Positions 12,014 to 22,593 of a stretch of 64,000 nucleotides of DNA are shown here, one piece after another. The position numbers and the translations under genes were made by a program. The stretch's first letter is position 1, and each line of letters opens with the position of its first letter. The DNA is from Brachionus rotundiformis (taxonomy: Eukaryota; Rotifera; Eurotatoria; Ploima; Brachionidae), in assembly GCA_016802295.1 (NCBI GenBank), contig JAESIW010000020.1, positions 3,553,167 to 3,617,166 of the forward strand, read 5' to 3'. The notes beneath the pieces are model-generated. The model searched no databases. It was not told where the DNA came from and was given only the letters and a program-made list of their open reading frames with translations.

Positions 12014-12361
12014 TTATTTTCCAATTCCGAGCAATTGGGCAACTGACAACAATGATGATAAATCAACGTTGGCAATGACAGAGCTCAAAATGTTGTTAAA
12101 AGCAGCTTGGGCCAAAGAGACCAAATCATCAATAACTCTTTGTTGGGACAAATCTCTTTTTCCGATTCCGAGCAATTGGGCAACTGACAACAATGAAGAT
12201 AAATCAACGTTGGCAATGACAGAGCTCAAAATGTTGTTAAAAGCAGCTTGGGCCAAAGAGACCAAATCATCAATAACTCTTTGTTGAGCTAATTCAGTTG
12301 AAATAGGTGTTGCTGAAACAGCTACCAAACATAGACAAAATACTGTAGCAATATTAAACAT
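12014..12361 (-). CDS. Small secreted precursor with two copies of a 43-residue peptide
   Basis: A 115-aa single-exon protein. Residues 1-18 (MFNIATVFCLCLVAVSAT) are a clear signal peptide. After a short spacer come two identical 43-residue units, each from QQRVIDDLVSLAQAAF to SVAQLLGIGK, joined by RDLS. The first unit ends GKR, a classic convertase plus amidation site, and the second ends GK-stop. The unit is hydrophobic and helix-forming with Asp near one end. The DNA repeats (141 bp) differ at two positions, both silent. A TATA-like TATTTATA lies about 50 nt upstream of the ATG. I recognise no family. A secreted bioactive, antimicrobial or structural peptide are all possible. Confidence 0.7.
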   Translation of the reverse strand: MFNIATVFCLCLVAVSATPISTELAQQRVIDDLVSLAQAAFNNILSSVIANVDLSSLLSVAQLLGIGKRDLSQQRVIDDLVSLAQAAFNNILSSVIANVDLSSLLSVAQLLGIGK

Positions 12362-13227
12362 TTTTTCCTTAAATTTTATATATAATTTATTTCTCTCACT
12401 CTGATATAAATATCACCTTTTTTTGTGAAACTAACATATTTAAACATTTCTAATAAGATTTTAAATATAAAGATAACTTTTTTAGGTGTAGCTTTAAAGA
12501 TTGATTATTCCCGCCTTAGTGTTCGATATTAAGGAAATATTTTTATCTTAAAAAGATCGACATATTAATTTAACCTAAGAATTATTAAAGTCAAATGTTT
12601 CTTTGTTATAGAATTTTGTTAATTAACTATTACTTTTCTTGATTAAATAATTAAAAATTTAATCAACTGTAAGCTCTTTTTTTTTATTTAAACAATTAAT
12701 CTTACATTTTAGACTTTTGATTTCTATCATCTAATATAAACTTTTCATCTTTACAAATACTTGTTTCGAAAGATTATTTTGTTTAAAACATTAAATAATT
12801 GCTTTAAAATATAAAAATAGATTTATTTGATTAATAAACTTATTTTGGTAAAGAATTTCATTAATAACCTTTTCAAAAGTTAAAATTTTTGATTTTCAGT
12901 TAAAATTAATTATATTTCATATTATTAAACGAGCAATAAAAAAGAATTAGTTTGCTTTTCGGAATCTTTTATATTTTTACTTTAACAAAATTAATCTTTT
13001 TTCAAAAAAAATTGGTTTTTAAAAAAATGCAAAAATATATTTTTCGACATTTTTATTATATTCTAAATAATTATGAATTTTCCGCTTAAAAAAGATATAA
13101 CCATCAAGATTAATAATTTTATTGAATCTTTTTTTAAGATTAAAATAAAATAACTTAATTACTAATTTAGTATTTTTTTAAAAAGAAATTTTAAAAAATA
13201 TTTGTCACCATTTTTTTGTCGATTCGT
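12362..13227. other. AT-rich intergenic
   Basis: The first about 60 bases hold the probable promoter of the secreted-peptide gene (TATA-like string on the minus strand). The remainder is AT-rich and shows nothing I can name. An 89-codon open frame at 13162-13431 (-) is Phe/Leu/Ile/Asn-rich random sequence. Confidence 0.4.
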
Positions 13228-13830
13228 AGGTCTCAAGCCGTGATGGAAAAAGAAAATAGTGACATAAAAATAATTAGTTTCCATTATGTCCTTAAAAAAT
13301 ATTTGAATTTGAGTTATAAAATATAACAAACAATTTATCAAATAATTCAATAATAAATTTTCATTTAAAAATAACAGATAATAATCATTTATGATTTTTT
13401 TAAAGTTTAGAAATATAGTTAAATATATCATTTAAAAGAAAATTATATTAGTTCTCTAATGCTACCTAAATCCTATTTTTGCGATTCTCAGTTCAAAAGA
13501 AATCATCAAAAATATCCAAAAAACTAAGAAATTATATTCAGTTCAAAAAATGCGGTTTTTGTGTATAAAATTCAATAACTTCTGAATGGAATGAGCTTAT
13601 TTACCAAATTTACTCTGATTATATTTAGTACTTAATTTTACTCAAAAAATTTTCAATAAAATTAAAGAATATTTAAGATACTTCTTTGCCTCTTTAACTG
13701 TATGCTTTAACAAAAACGTCAAGTTAAATTTTTTTCCTTTTAACATGACGAATATTTTCACTTCAGTAAGACCATAGTAAAACTGAAAAGTATTTTATAT
13801 AAATTTATTTATGAATAAATTTGAAAATTT
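13228..13830. repeat. Dispersed repeat, copy 1 (partner at 53148-53540)
   Basis: Shares several ordered blocks with 53148-53540: GGTCTCAAGCC against GGTCCCAAGCC, then GTGACATAAAAATA in both, then AATAAATTTTCATTTAAAAA against GATAAATTTTCTTTTAAAAA, and finally CATGACGAA…ACCATAGTAAAA. The same order and similar spacing argue for one old interspersed element rather than chance. No coding capacity is left. Confidence 0.45.
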
Positions 13831-13888
13831 TATTAATATTGAAGTTTTTTTAAATTAAATTTTTAAAAATTAAAATTTCCTCTTTTAG

Positions 13889-14872
13889 TTATTTTGGTAA
13901 AGATTTTAGCCATTCACATGATTTATTCCACAGTTTGATAGCCTTATCTTCATCAATGGCATACTTTAAATAGCCAAAAAAGCATTTATGGGCTTCTTGG
14001 CTTGATTCTTTTAGTTGTGAATAGCCGCAGTTTTCTAAATAAAGTCCACCTTTACCTTCCAATTCAAGTGCAATTGCAGCCCACACGGTCGTACTTGCAC
14101 CCTGTTCAACTGTTTTAAAATTTGGATTTGGATTTCCATTTTCATCTTCGAGATTTAATTTTAATTTTTCTTCTCTTGATAAGTGCCTTTGAAGTCCAGT
14201 TAGAATAACTCCAGGCATCAACGAATTTGACACTATTCCTTCATTTTCATAAAGCTTACTCAATGCAACTGAAAAAAGTATATTAGCAGTTTTCGACTGA
14301 CCATAAGCAACCCATGGATCATAGTTCCTTTTTCTAAAATTTACGTCTTCTAAATCTATATCAGCAAAGATATGAGCTAGCGAAGAAACAGATATAACCC
14401 TTGATTTTCTGCCAGTTAAATCTGCGGCTTTTTTCAAAGCTGGAATGAGGCCTAGCGTCAAAACAAAATGTCCCATATAGTTAGTTCCAAACTGAAGCTC
14501 GAATCCATCTTTGGTATATGTTTTGGGACAAGCCATTACACCAGCATTGTTTATTAAGATATTAAGTGGTCTATTTTTGTCAAGATATCTCTTAACAAAT
14601 TCATTTACACTGCTTAATGAGTCAAGCTCAAGTTTTTCTATTTCTATATTTTGATTACCTGTGTATTGTCTGATGTCGTCGGCAACAGATTCTAACTTTT
14701 TCATATCTCTTGCAGCCAGCACTATTCGAGCGCCTGCTTGAGCTAACGCTCTGGCAGTCTCTATACCAATTCCCGATGACGCTCCAGTAACAATTATTTC
14801 ATATCCAGTTAAATCATGACCTTGGATAACTTCAAGGGCAGTTGTTTTATCATTGAATTTTTTGTCAGCCAT
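13889..14872 (-). CDS. Short-chain dehydrogenase/reductase (WWOX/retinol dehydrogenase-like)
   Basis: Intact 327-aa single-exon protein. The Rossmann start VTGASSGIG (glycine motif TGxxxGxG) lies near residue 30, with ILINNAGVM near 110, the catalytic Ser in ISVSSLAH near 165, and the catalytic pair YGQSK near 195. This is the classical SDR arrangement of NAD(P)-dependent oxidoreductases. The opening GHDLTGYEIIVTGASSGIGIE and the PGV.LTGL segment resemble the WWOX/RDH11-14 branch, which also has many bacterial and fungal members. The substrate cannot be told. No signal peptide or membrane anchor is evident, so it is probably soluble. The lack of introns fits either retroposition or transfer, but base composition matches its neighbours. 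Confidence 0.85.
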   Translation of the reverse strand: MADKKFNDKTTALEVIQGHDLTGYEIIVTGASSGIGIETARALAQAGARIVLAARDMKKLESVADDIRQYTGNQNIEIEKLELDSLSSVNEFVKRYLDKNRPLNILINNAGVMACPKTYTKDGFELQFGTNYMGHFVLTLGLIPALKKAADLTGRKSRVISVSSLAHIFADIDLEDVNFRKRNYDPWVAYGQSKTANILFSVALSKLYENEGIVSNSLMPGVILTGLQRHLSREEKLKLNLEDENGNPNPNFKTVEQGASTTVWAAIALELEGKGGLYLENCGYSQLKESSQEAHKCFFGYLKYAIDEDKAIKLWNKSCEWLKSLPK

Positions 14873-15002
14873 TTTAATGCGAAATAAAAATTAAATGCTA
14901 AAATTACTTAAATGTTACTACTAATGTGTGTAATTTAATTATTCAAGAGTTTATGAAAATATAAATTGGTATTAAAAATATTCTAATTAGATGTTTCCAG
15001 AA

Positions 15003-15105
15003 AAAGTTCGTAATTTTTAAATAATTCTTATAATTATATTAATCAATTTTTTTAGCGTGTGAATTGCTGGGCACATGTTATACGAAATATTGATAGTGAT
15101 ATCAT
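15003..15105 (+). mobile_element. Partial copy of the neighbouring MULE (intron 2 / exon 3 start)
   Basis: This stretch repeats 17045-17140 almost base for base. It has the same AT-rich intron end, the same TTTTTTAG acceptor and the same start of the last transposase exon (CGTGTGAATTGCTGGGCACA). It then departs into retroelement sequence. It is a truncated second copy of the same family. Confidence 0.75.
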
Positions 15106-15162
15106 AAGGTTATTATTCGACTACTGTTTTATAATACTACAATCAGAAGATACAAGCCGAAA

Positions 15163-15430
15163 TGCAAAAAATTAAAAATCGAGTCTTAAGAATCATCAAA
15201 TATTTCCCCTAAAAGACAAGTATCAAAACAATCCACAAAGAGCTAAGAATCGACCTGATCGATGACCGAGCAAACAAGCTTTTTTCAAAATTTATCACCA
15301 CCAGACAAAGCCACGAATTATTGGCTCTCGAGATCCAGGGCTCTGCTTCGAGGATCTTACAGAAACAATTTAAAGTACAGAAAACCCTTTGATTCAATCA
15401 TAATCACACAACTCTTAGCAGAAACTTTTA
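15163..15430 (+). mobile_element. Non-LTR retrotransposon 3' end, fragment with one in-frame stop
   Basis: The frame from 15163 reads KIKNRVLRIIKYFP, a stop, then TIHKELRIDLIDDRANKLF, FSKFITTRQSHELLA and a stop at 15390-15392. The pattern (…QN+.LR.I…P……lh.elni..l.dr…kl…f) is the standard tail of Jockey/CR1-type ORF2 proteins after the reverse transcriptase. The 3' untranslated end (CACACAACTCTTAGCAGAAACT) recurs inverted at 15608-15650. Confidence 0.65.
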
Positions 15431-15605
15431 TCCATGTATATATAATATAAATATTAATTTTTCTACTTAAATTGTACACATCTAACTAAAACAAATTTTC
15501 TTTTAATCATATTTCAAGCATATGGACTGAAAAGAAGGCTCTATCATTCGGAACTGCCCTGCAAAAATTTTTCCTAAATAACTTTTTAAATTAATAAAAT
15601 AAAAA

Positions 15606-15680
15606 TCTAAGTTTCTGCTAAGAGTTTGGTGTGATTACGATTGATTGAATGTGATTTTCTGATTTCAATAATTTTCGGTA
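15606..15680 (-). mobile_element. Second 3' end of the same retrotransposon family, opposite strand
   Basis: The reverse complement of 15606-15650 matches 15388-15430 closely (CTCTTAGCAGAAACTT preceded by a near-copy of the TTCAATCATAATCACAC string). The match weakens just upstream. So two 3' ends of one family face each other about 180 bp apart. Confidence 0.5.
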
Positions 15681-16032
15681 AAAATTCATTCTTAATAACA
15701 TTTTTTGTTTCGCGTATAATATATTTTAAAAACTAAAATATGTAATCAAATAACTAAAATACTGAATTTGGAACTAAATAAAAACATTTTATTTTATTTT
15801 TGTAATTAATGTCAATTACGTTTAAATTTATCACTTTTCTAATTTGCTAATACATAATTGATTGAAATGAAACTTTTATGCAACAAAAAAAAACAAAAAT
15901 TAAATATTAATTAATCTGATAATGTTCAATAAAAATTTCCGCTTTTTATCTTTCTTGCTTCTTTTATCAAATTAACTTTTCACCATTTATATACAAATGT
16001 AACCTTATCCCATAAATCTAAAATTAAAAAAA

Positions 16033-17691
16033 ATGTCCTTAATCGAAGAAATCCCCAATAACATTTCTCAAGATCAGGTTTTTGAACCTAATTCAAAGAG
16101 AAAAACTAGAGGAAAAGGTAAAACTTATTTTCCTTTCTGTAGTTTTCTTTCTTTGGAGAATGCTAAAGAATGCCTAGATCGAGAATTTGAAGGAAATAAC
16201 TGGACTATAAAAAGAGCGACCGAAACATTGCAAGCAGATGTAATATGGTATCAATGTACAAAATGTACTATTCGACTTAAAATTGTCCCCTATTTGGAAA
16301 GCAACGACGCAGTCATGATAGAAATGACTAAAGAGAATCATGAGCACAGTGCTTGGGAGTCACGTAAAACATACTCAGTAATTAGAGAACCAGCAAGAAG
16401 CAAGATTATAGAATACGAGAAAATGAGTAAGTATTTTTGTAAAAACAAGTTTTTTTAAATTTTCATTAATGATTGCTTTTAAGATATAAAGCCAGCTACA
16501 ATCATCGACATGTTACAAGAAGAAAGAATCGAGTGTCCGAGCATTGGCCAACTTAATAACTTTTTATCAAGTTTGAGACGTAATCAGCATGGATCCAAAA
16601 GCATGACAATGAGTGAATTGGTCGATTTTGGTACCCCAAGATTACAAATGCCCTTAGATGTTGATCAACCGTTCATAGCAGGATATGAATATGACGCTCC
16701 AAACATCGAAAAAAGATGGTTTAGATTGTTTATAACGACAAAGAGACTTATGAGCTTAGCAGTTAAAACAAAACATATTTTGGCTGATGCGACATACAAA
16801 CTTGTTTATGAAGGGTATTCGTCTTTAACAACTGGAACAACGGACAATAACAAAAAATTTCATCATTTCGGCATCGGAATAACGACATACGAAAAACAAG
16901 AGGATTTTGCGTTCATTTTCAGAACAGTCAAGAAAACAGTCGAAAATGTTGAAGGAGTCGAATAAGAGCCTGATACATTGATAGCAGACAATGCACCTGA
17001 AATAACAAATGGTTTTAAAGATGTTTTTAGTTTGAAAAAGGTAAATTTCGTAATTTTTAAATAATTCATATAATTATATTAATCAATTTTTTAGCGTGTG
17101 AATTGCTGGGCACATGTTATACGAAATAATGATAGTGAATTAAATCGTATCGAATTGACATTAAGACAAAAAATTCGACGAGATATTTTGGCTATTCAAG
17201 TTGTTGAATCAAAAGAGAAGTTTGACAAATCAATTCAACTGTTACAAGAAAAGTGGAAGGCAATCAATGATCAGAAAGTTACAGAATTTTTGGAATATTT
17301 TAACAGACAATGGTGCGTTGAAGGTAGAAACGGATGGTTTGAAGGTTATTTAACAGGAAAGCCAAGTACAAGTAATGGTCTAGAGTCATCTCATCGTGCT
17401 ATAAAAGATTATCAAAACGGCCGTTTACGCAAGAGATTACCGTTAAAGCAATGCCTACAAGAAATGTTCAACTTAGTGTCTAAATGGTCAAAAAAGCACT
17501 CAAAAGTCTCCGTAATTGAATCAGTCGGTGAAATGACTGAAGTCGAAAACTCGAATTATTTGGAATTCTATGCTAAGCCAGTAATAACAACGCAGGATTG
17601 GACAGTTGCTTACAAGTGGCAACGGCTAGATAAACGAGTTTTGAGAATTGAGAATCGAAAATTGAAAATTGTTCTAAATTCAGTATTATAG
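16033..17691 (+). CDS. MULE (Mutator-like) transposase, one in-frame stop
   Basis: Three exons, 16033-16426, 16484-17040 and 17095-17691, with matching phases and 516 codons in total. Residues 1-131 form a cysteine/histidine DNA-binding region (WYQCTKC … HEHSAW). The catalytic domain has the first Asp in HILADATYKL, the second in TLIADNAPEI and the Glu in SNGLESSHRAIK, the MULE DDE arrangement. A TAA at 16963-16965 interrupts the frame six codons before the second Asp, so this copy is probably dead or is read through. I could not define terminal inverted repeats. Truncated relatives occur at 15003 and in the 46.4-48.8 kb spacer. Confidence 0.8.
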
Positions 17692-18871
17692 TTTTTTTTT
17701 TGCATAAAATAAACACAGGTAATAATTATATGCCTTTTTGTTTATTGATCTCAAAGCTAATCAATTATATAAGCTTAATTTAAAAATTTGGCATATTTTA
17801 GAGCGAAATAGAGAATCAAGGTTTAAATAAAATAATTTTTTATCTAGTCTTTAAGATTATTTTAATAATTTTGTTAAATTACACTTTCAAAAGAATTAAA
17901 TTAATTAATTAAAAATTGAGTTTCCTAAGGTAATCTAAAAATTAAATTACAAAGAATACCAGCGATGTTAAAAAATTCCACATTTTGACATACAAAAATT
18001 AATTAAAGAAATTTTAGTTTTATTTCTCTTTAGCTAAAAATAAAGCTTTTAAATAAAATATATTGCCATGGATCAAAGTGTACCAGATTTACTTATTCTT
18101 ATAAAAAATTTTTCAAAAATTAGATTTTTGAATTTTTAAATGTGCAAATTATTGTTAATTTCACCCAATTTGAAAATATATTTTTCCTAAATAAAATTTA
18201 GATTATTCTGAACACTTTTACCAAAGAATTATTTGTTCATTAAGTTTTGGAAGGATAAATTTTGATTTTAACAAATAGTCTTGTTTTAGCTGAATTTTTT
18301 ATCTATAATATTTTCCAGAATTTAATCTTAAACATTTCAATTGTTTTATTTTTTATGCTTTTTTTTAGATTTTTTTTTAAAATCTAAATGTCTTTAAAAA
18401 TAATAAAAAATTAAAAATTGTATTGATTTATTTATTTTTAAAGTTCTTAAAAAAATATAAGCCTGTTGAGAATTATTTTTGAATTAAAATGTAGCTCCTC
18501 AGAACTGTTGTGTTCCTAGTACAAATTTGACGCTGTGAAATCTTATTCTAATAATCTTATTAGATTGAAATCTCATACATTTAAACGAAATTAATTTTTT
18601 GATTTTTAGATGAAAAAGTGGCTAGAAATTCATTTGAGACTTAAATTTCTTGATATTTTAACAGAGAAAACCAAGTTTTCCAAATCTTTATGTGCGATTC
18701 TTTTTTCAAAAATGAATCGAAATAAATTAAAAATAATTATCTAGTGTGCATCTAATATCGATTTTTTTAAAATTTAAAGCAAAAAAAATCTAATAAAAAT
18801 CTTTATTAAATAATATTTATGTCGAAAAAAATAAATAAATAGGACTGTAAGATAGAATATTTCAAGAGGAA
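17692..18871. other. AT-rich intergenic
   Basis: 1.2 kb with no open frame of protein-like composition. The right end of the MULE probably lies in the first few hundred bases, but I see no convincing inverted repeat with the region left of 16033. Confidence 0.4.
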
Positions 18872-20341
18872 ATGAAAAAATTAGATGAAAAAATTAGATT
18901 ATCAGAAAATCAGGCTGTAGAGATACATCCAAATGAATTTGATCCAATGTGTCACTTTTATTCCAAGGCTATCAAGCATAAAATGAATCGAACTGGTTGT
19001 GAATTTTTCCAGATGACAAATGAGCAGATTATACTGCGCTACTCTCGTTTAAAACCTAGTGTAAATATAGATTATTTGAGAGAATGTCTTAATTATAAAG
19101 CAAAATTTTACACTTGGGGTGGATGTGACTTATTTAAGGTAGTTGATAGAAAAGGAAAAAAACAACTAATTTTAATTGAGTCGAATACATGCGCTTCTGG
19201 GGTGAAATCAACACCATTAATGGATCAGTCAGACAAATATGGTTCTTATAAAAAATTGGTTGAAAATTTTATAGAATTATTTGAAACATGTGACTCTAAT
19301 TTGGGTGATTTAGCTGTCATATATGACCAAAACGCGACTGAATCAAGCGGATATGCCGCATGTCTTGCTGATTTGATTGGTGAAAAAGTCTGGCTTGTTC
19401 AATTACTTGATGAATCGTTAAGTGTAAAATGGTCAAATGGAGTTATGTATGTCCGTGACGCACATGAAAATTGGCATGGCATTCGAGGTTGCATTAGATT
19501 GGTAACCCAAAAACCATGGACCAAAATACCATTAATATCTAAAACACTTGTAGTCAATCCTTTAATTACCTGTTTAGCTGGTGGACGGAACAAGAACATT
19601 GCGTCCTATGCTTACAAACTGTTCAATGCTGAACAAATAAACAATTTAACTAAACTTGGTATTAGAGAACCGTACACTTTAGTCAATGTTGAAAAACAAG
19701 ATATCAAGTTATTGATCGAAAATGATGCAAATCTGAATAAAAAAGCAGTGATTAAAGTTCCATATGATAATTGTGGTCAAGGTGTTTACACAATTGTAAA
19801 TGATTACGAATTGAGAAAATTTCTAAACACAAATCAAAATTATGAGAAATTTTTGGTACAAAGCTTGTGTGGAAATTTTAAATGGTCATCAGGACAATAT
19901 TTTCATTTGGGTACTTTACCAAATATGAAAACAAATGAAATATTCGCATTCGATATACGAATGCTGGTCAAATCGAATAAAAATGGATTTAGTCCAGTTT
20001 CTGTAAACTTTCGACGAGCAAGAAAACCACTTGCAGATAATTTAGCTGGTATGGACTCATCTTGGGATATTCTTGGAACAAATTTGTCAGTGACTATTGC
20101 CAAAAACAGCTGGAAAAGTGATGAAGACAGATTATTAGTCATGAATGATGACGATTTTACCCAATTGGGAATAGACATAGATGATTTAATAGACTCATAT
20201 ATTCAAACTGTCCTGGCAATAATTGCAATAGACCATCTTTGTATCCAACTTTATGATGACTCAATCAAATTTTTTGATATTGATTATTTTAAAAAAATTA
20301 ATCCTGATGAGATTCTAATCAATGAAATAAAATTTATTTAG
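18872..20341 (+). CDS. Uncharacterised ATP-grasp-like protein (intronless)
   Basis: 489-aa single-exon protein. The segment KKAVIKVPYDNCGQGVYTIV (about 290-310) looks like the ATP-grasp B-domain strand, lysine and glycine-rich loop. KFLVQSLCGN (about 330) fits the adenine-contacting strand, and AFDIRMLVKSN (about 360) and IDHLCIQLYDDSIKFFDID (about 455-475) fit the metal-binding strands. LVVNPLITCLAGGRNK (about 230) is a further conserved-looking block. Such enzymes join an acid to an amine or thiol using ATP; the substrate is unknown. It lacks introns in a genome where most genes have them. That would fit acquisition from a bacterium or fungus, but codon use is as AT-rich as its neighbours. 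I cannot name the family. Confidence 0.6.
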   Translation: MKKLDEKIRLSENQAVEIHPNEFDPMCHFYSKAIKHKMNRTGCEFFQMTNEQIILRYSRLKPSVNIDYLRECLNYKAKFYTWGGCDLFKVVDRKGKKQLILIESNTCASGVKSTPLMDQSDKYGSYKKLVENFIELFETCDSNLGDLAVIYDQNATESSGYAACLADLIGEKVWLVQLLDESLSVKWSNGVMYVRDAHENWHGIRGCIRLVTQKPWTKIPLISKTLVVNPLITCLAGGRNKNIASYAYKLFNAEQINNLTKLGIREPYTLVNVEKQDIKLLIENDANLNKKAVIKVPYDNCGQGVYTIVNDYELRKFLNTNQNYEKFLVQSLCGNFKWSSGQYFHLGTLPNMKTNEIFAFDIRMLVKSNKNGFSPVSVNFRRARKPLADNLAGMDSSWDILGTNLSVTIAKNSWKSDEDRLLVMNDDDFTQLGIDIDDLIDSYIQTVLAIIAIDHLCIQLYDDSIKFFDIDYFKKINPDEILINEIKFI

Positions 20342-21476
20342 ACAAATTTGTGTGATAAAAGTAAAAATTTATCACAAACAATCTAATAAATTTAAAGAAT
20401 AAAATTAATATTTTTAAATAAAATTAAAAAATTAAAATTCATAAATCGGTTTTTCAATTGATATTTTTTAGGTATTTATTTGGCAATCTTGAAAAAAAAT
20501 TCTTAAATTTTAAAATTTAAAAAACTAATTATTAGACATTTGAGATCCACTTTCCAAATTTTCCAGATATGGCTAAACAATTAATTAAAAATGGCGTAGT
20601 TCATTTTTTTTGAATCTCAATCAGAATAGTTACATTATTCACTTGCAAATAAGTGCCACCCTAAGGCCCCTTTTTTAAAAGCTAATCAAAAATGACTAAT
20701 TTCCATTGTTTAATTTGATGAAATTTTTCTGTCATCTAAGGGCTTAAAATTCTTCAATAAATACAGACACCATTTCAGGGGTACTGTATTTGCAAAGGTA
20801 TATGATATTTATTTTTTAATTTTATCTAAAAAAGTATTAAATTAATCAAAAAAACAAATTGTCCAGAATTTTTTTTTATGAATCAGAGAAAAACTTTCCT
20901 TGTCTTACTTGATTTGCCAAAATGAGAAAGATTTTTACAAAAGAGTTTAAAATAAGCTTTTGTGTTTTCTGTTTTTAAAAATAAAGTAATCAATTGAAAA
21001 TTTAGTTAAAATTTCTCAATTTTTCTTATCATAAAGTTTGCATAAAAATTTATTTAGATACTTGGAATCAAAAACAAAGAGTAATTGAGAGAATAATTGT
21101 AAAAAAAGTTACAAGATTACAAATTAACTATGCACGGGAAATTTAATTTCAATTAAATTAATTAATTTCAACAAAACATGTGTTAAAATTGCCTCTTTTC
21201 TGTTTTATTGTAATTTAAATTTTGCATACTAAACATTACCTTTTTTCAAGAAATGAGCTAATTTGTACATCATTTAGCTATGAATTATAAAAAGACAGCT
21301 CAGACAAATAAAACAACAAATTAAGTTTTCTCTTTAAAGACTGTTCTTTAAACACTTATTCAAGAAAATGATGAAAAGTTTATATTAAGCATCAAAATTA
21401 GAGCTAACCCATAGGGAATTATATCACAACCAACTTAATTTTTTTCACACTTAGAAAATATCAATCAAGGAAAATA
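20342..21476. other. AT-rich intergenic
   Basis: No gene, RNA or repeat recognised in this 1.1-kb stretch. The first bases hold a short inverted pair (TTTGTGATAA / TTATCACAAA near 20346-20380), which could act as a hairpin downstream of the stop of the ATP-grasp-like gene. Confidence 0.35.
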
Positions 21477-22593
21477 ATGAGAACCGAAATTGAGATTGAG
21501 TTGCCAGTATTCATTGAATTGAAAGAATCGGGCATATTTTCTAATGATTTAGGAGCCTTTTCGAGTAGAAAAATCTCGGCTAACCAATTTATTGGAACTT
21601 TTGAAGGCAAAATACGCAATAGCCTTCAGGCTAATGAAGATCTTACCTACATTTGGGCGGTAAATATCATGTGCATTTAAGAAAACTTAAAAAGACAATT
21701 TTCTCTTCAAGATTTTAAGCTCTAAGCAGGTTCCAACTTTTTATATAGACGCTACAAATGCAAAAGATAGCAATTGGTTAAGGTTTATACGGTCTACCAC
21801 AGATTTTAAGAAGCAAAACATAATTTGTTTGCAGCAAGATAATAAAATTAATTATTACACAATAAAAGTATTTAAAAAAATTTTTTTCAAAAATAGTCTA
21901 AATTTTTCTAAAATAAAAGGAAATTAATCCCGGAGAAGAATTGGTATATTATTCATCTCATAGCAGAGCTAGAAAGACAAAAAATTGTAAAATTTCTTTT
22001 AATTAATTGTTTAATTAGTTAAAGTAAGTATTTTTTAAGTGTCATATGAAGTTCTGGCTGCTGATTTAAACTCGACTTCAAACGAAAATTCCAACGAAGA
22101 GAGCAAAGACTCATTCAATACTCAAAACATATCCGATGAGGATTTGGAAAAGCCTAAAACTACTTCCAAGGGTAAAAAGGTTAGAAATGGCAAAAAAAAT
22201 GCACAATCCACACAGCCGTCATCCGAATCTTCTTCGTCTACCGTGATTCCGCCGACAAGCCGGATTTGGACTTGTCAAATGTGTAAAAAACGATTCGATC
22301 AGCGTGTTTTGTTGAACAGACATGATTGCATTGATTTAAGGCTAAGGATTTTTAAAAAAAAGAAAGAATTAGGCAAAAAAAAACTAAAAGACTTACAATG
22401 GAAGCGAAAGATAGACCTCAGTTACATAGAGACAACAAATTTTACCAATCTATTTAGAAATATAGCTGACAATTTAAGCTTTTGTGTCGATGGTACCAAA
22501 CAAGATTTGAAATCTTATTCGCTTGAAGTAAAAGACTATTTAAATAGTATGCTTTTTAATAAAGATTGTAGCCAGGTAATATTTAGAAAGTAG
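21477..22593 (+). CDS. PR/SET-domain zinc-finger protein (PRDM-like), 3' end uncertain
   Basis: Exons 21477-21659, 21727-21867, 21920-21986 and 22040 onward join in phase. The first three encode a PR/SET domain: LGAFSSRKISANQFIGTFEG, then VPTFYIDATNAKDSNWLRFI, then EINPGEELVYYSSHSRA. These are the blocks of PRDM proteins (…yiDat..k.sNWmRfv…, ..i.pGeELlv.Y). The last exon holds a Ser-rich basic linker and a single finger, WTCQMCKKRFDQRVLLNRHDC, of C2HC type. A canonical donor CAG|GTAATA sits at 22575, so further exons may exist; read through, the frame stops at 22593. The role is probably chromatin binding or histone methylation, but the catalytic residues cannot be judged here. Confidence 0.7.

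Noticed and set aside
12069..12287. Plus-strand open frame with two repeats
   Set aside because: Antisense of the duplicated secreted-peptide gene; no signal peptide on this strand.
13162..13431. 89-codon minus-strand frame
   Set aside because: Phe/Ile/Leu/Asn-rich composition typical of random AT-rich DNA; overlaps a dispersed repeat.
15209..15450. Overlapping 62-codon frames on both strands
   Set aside because: Shadows of the retrotransposon C-terminal reading frame with its single stop.
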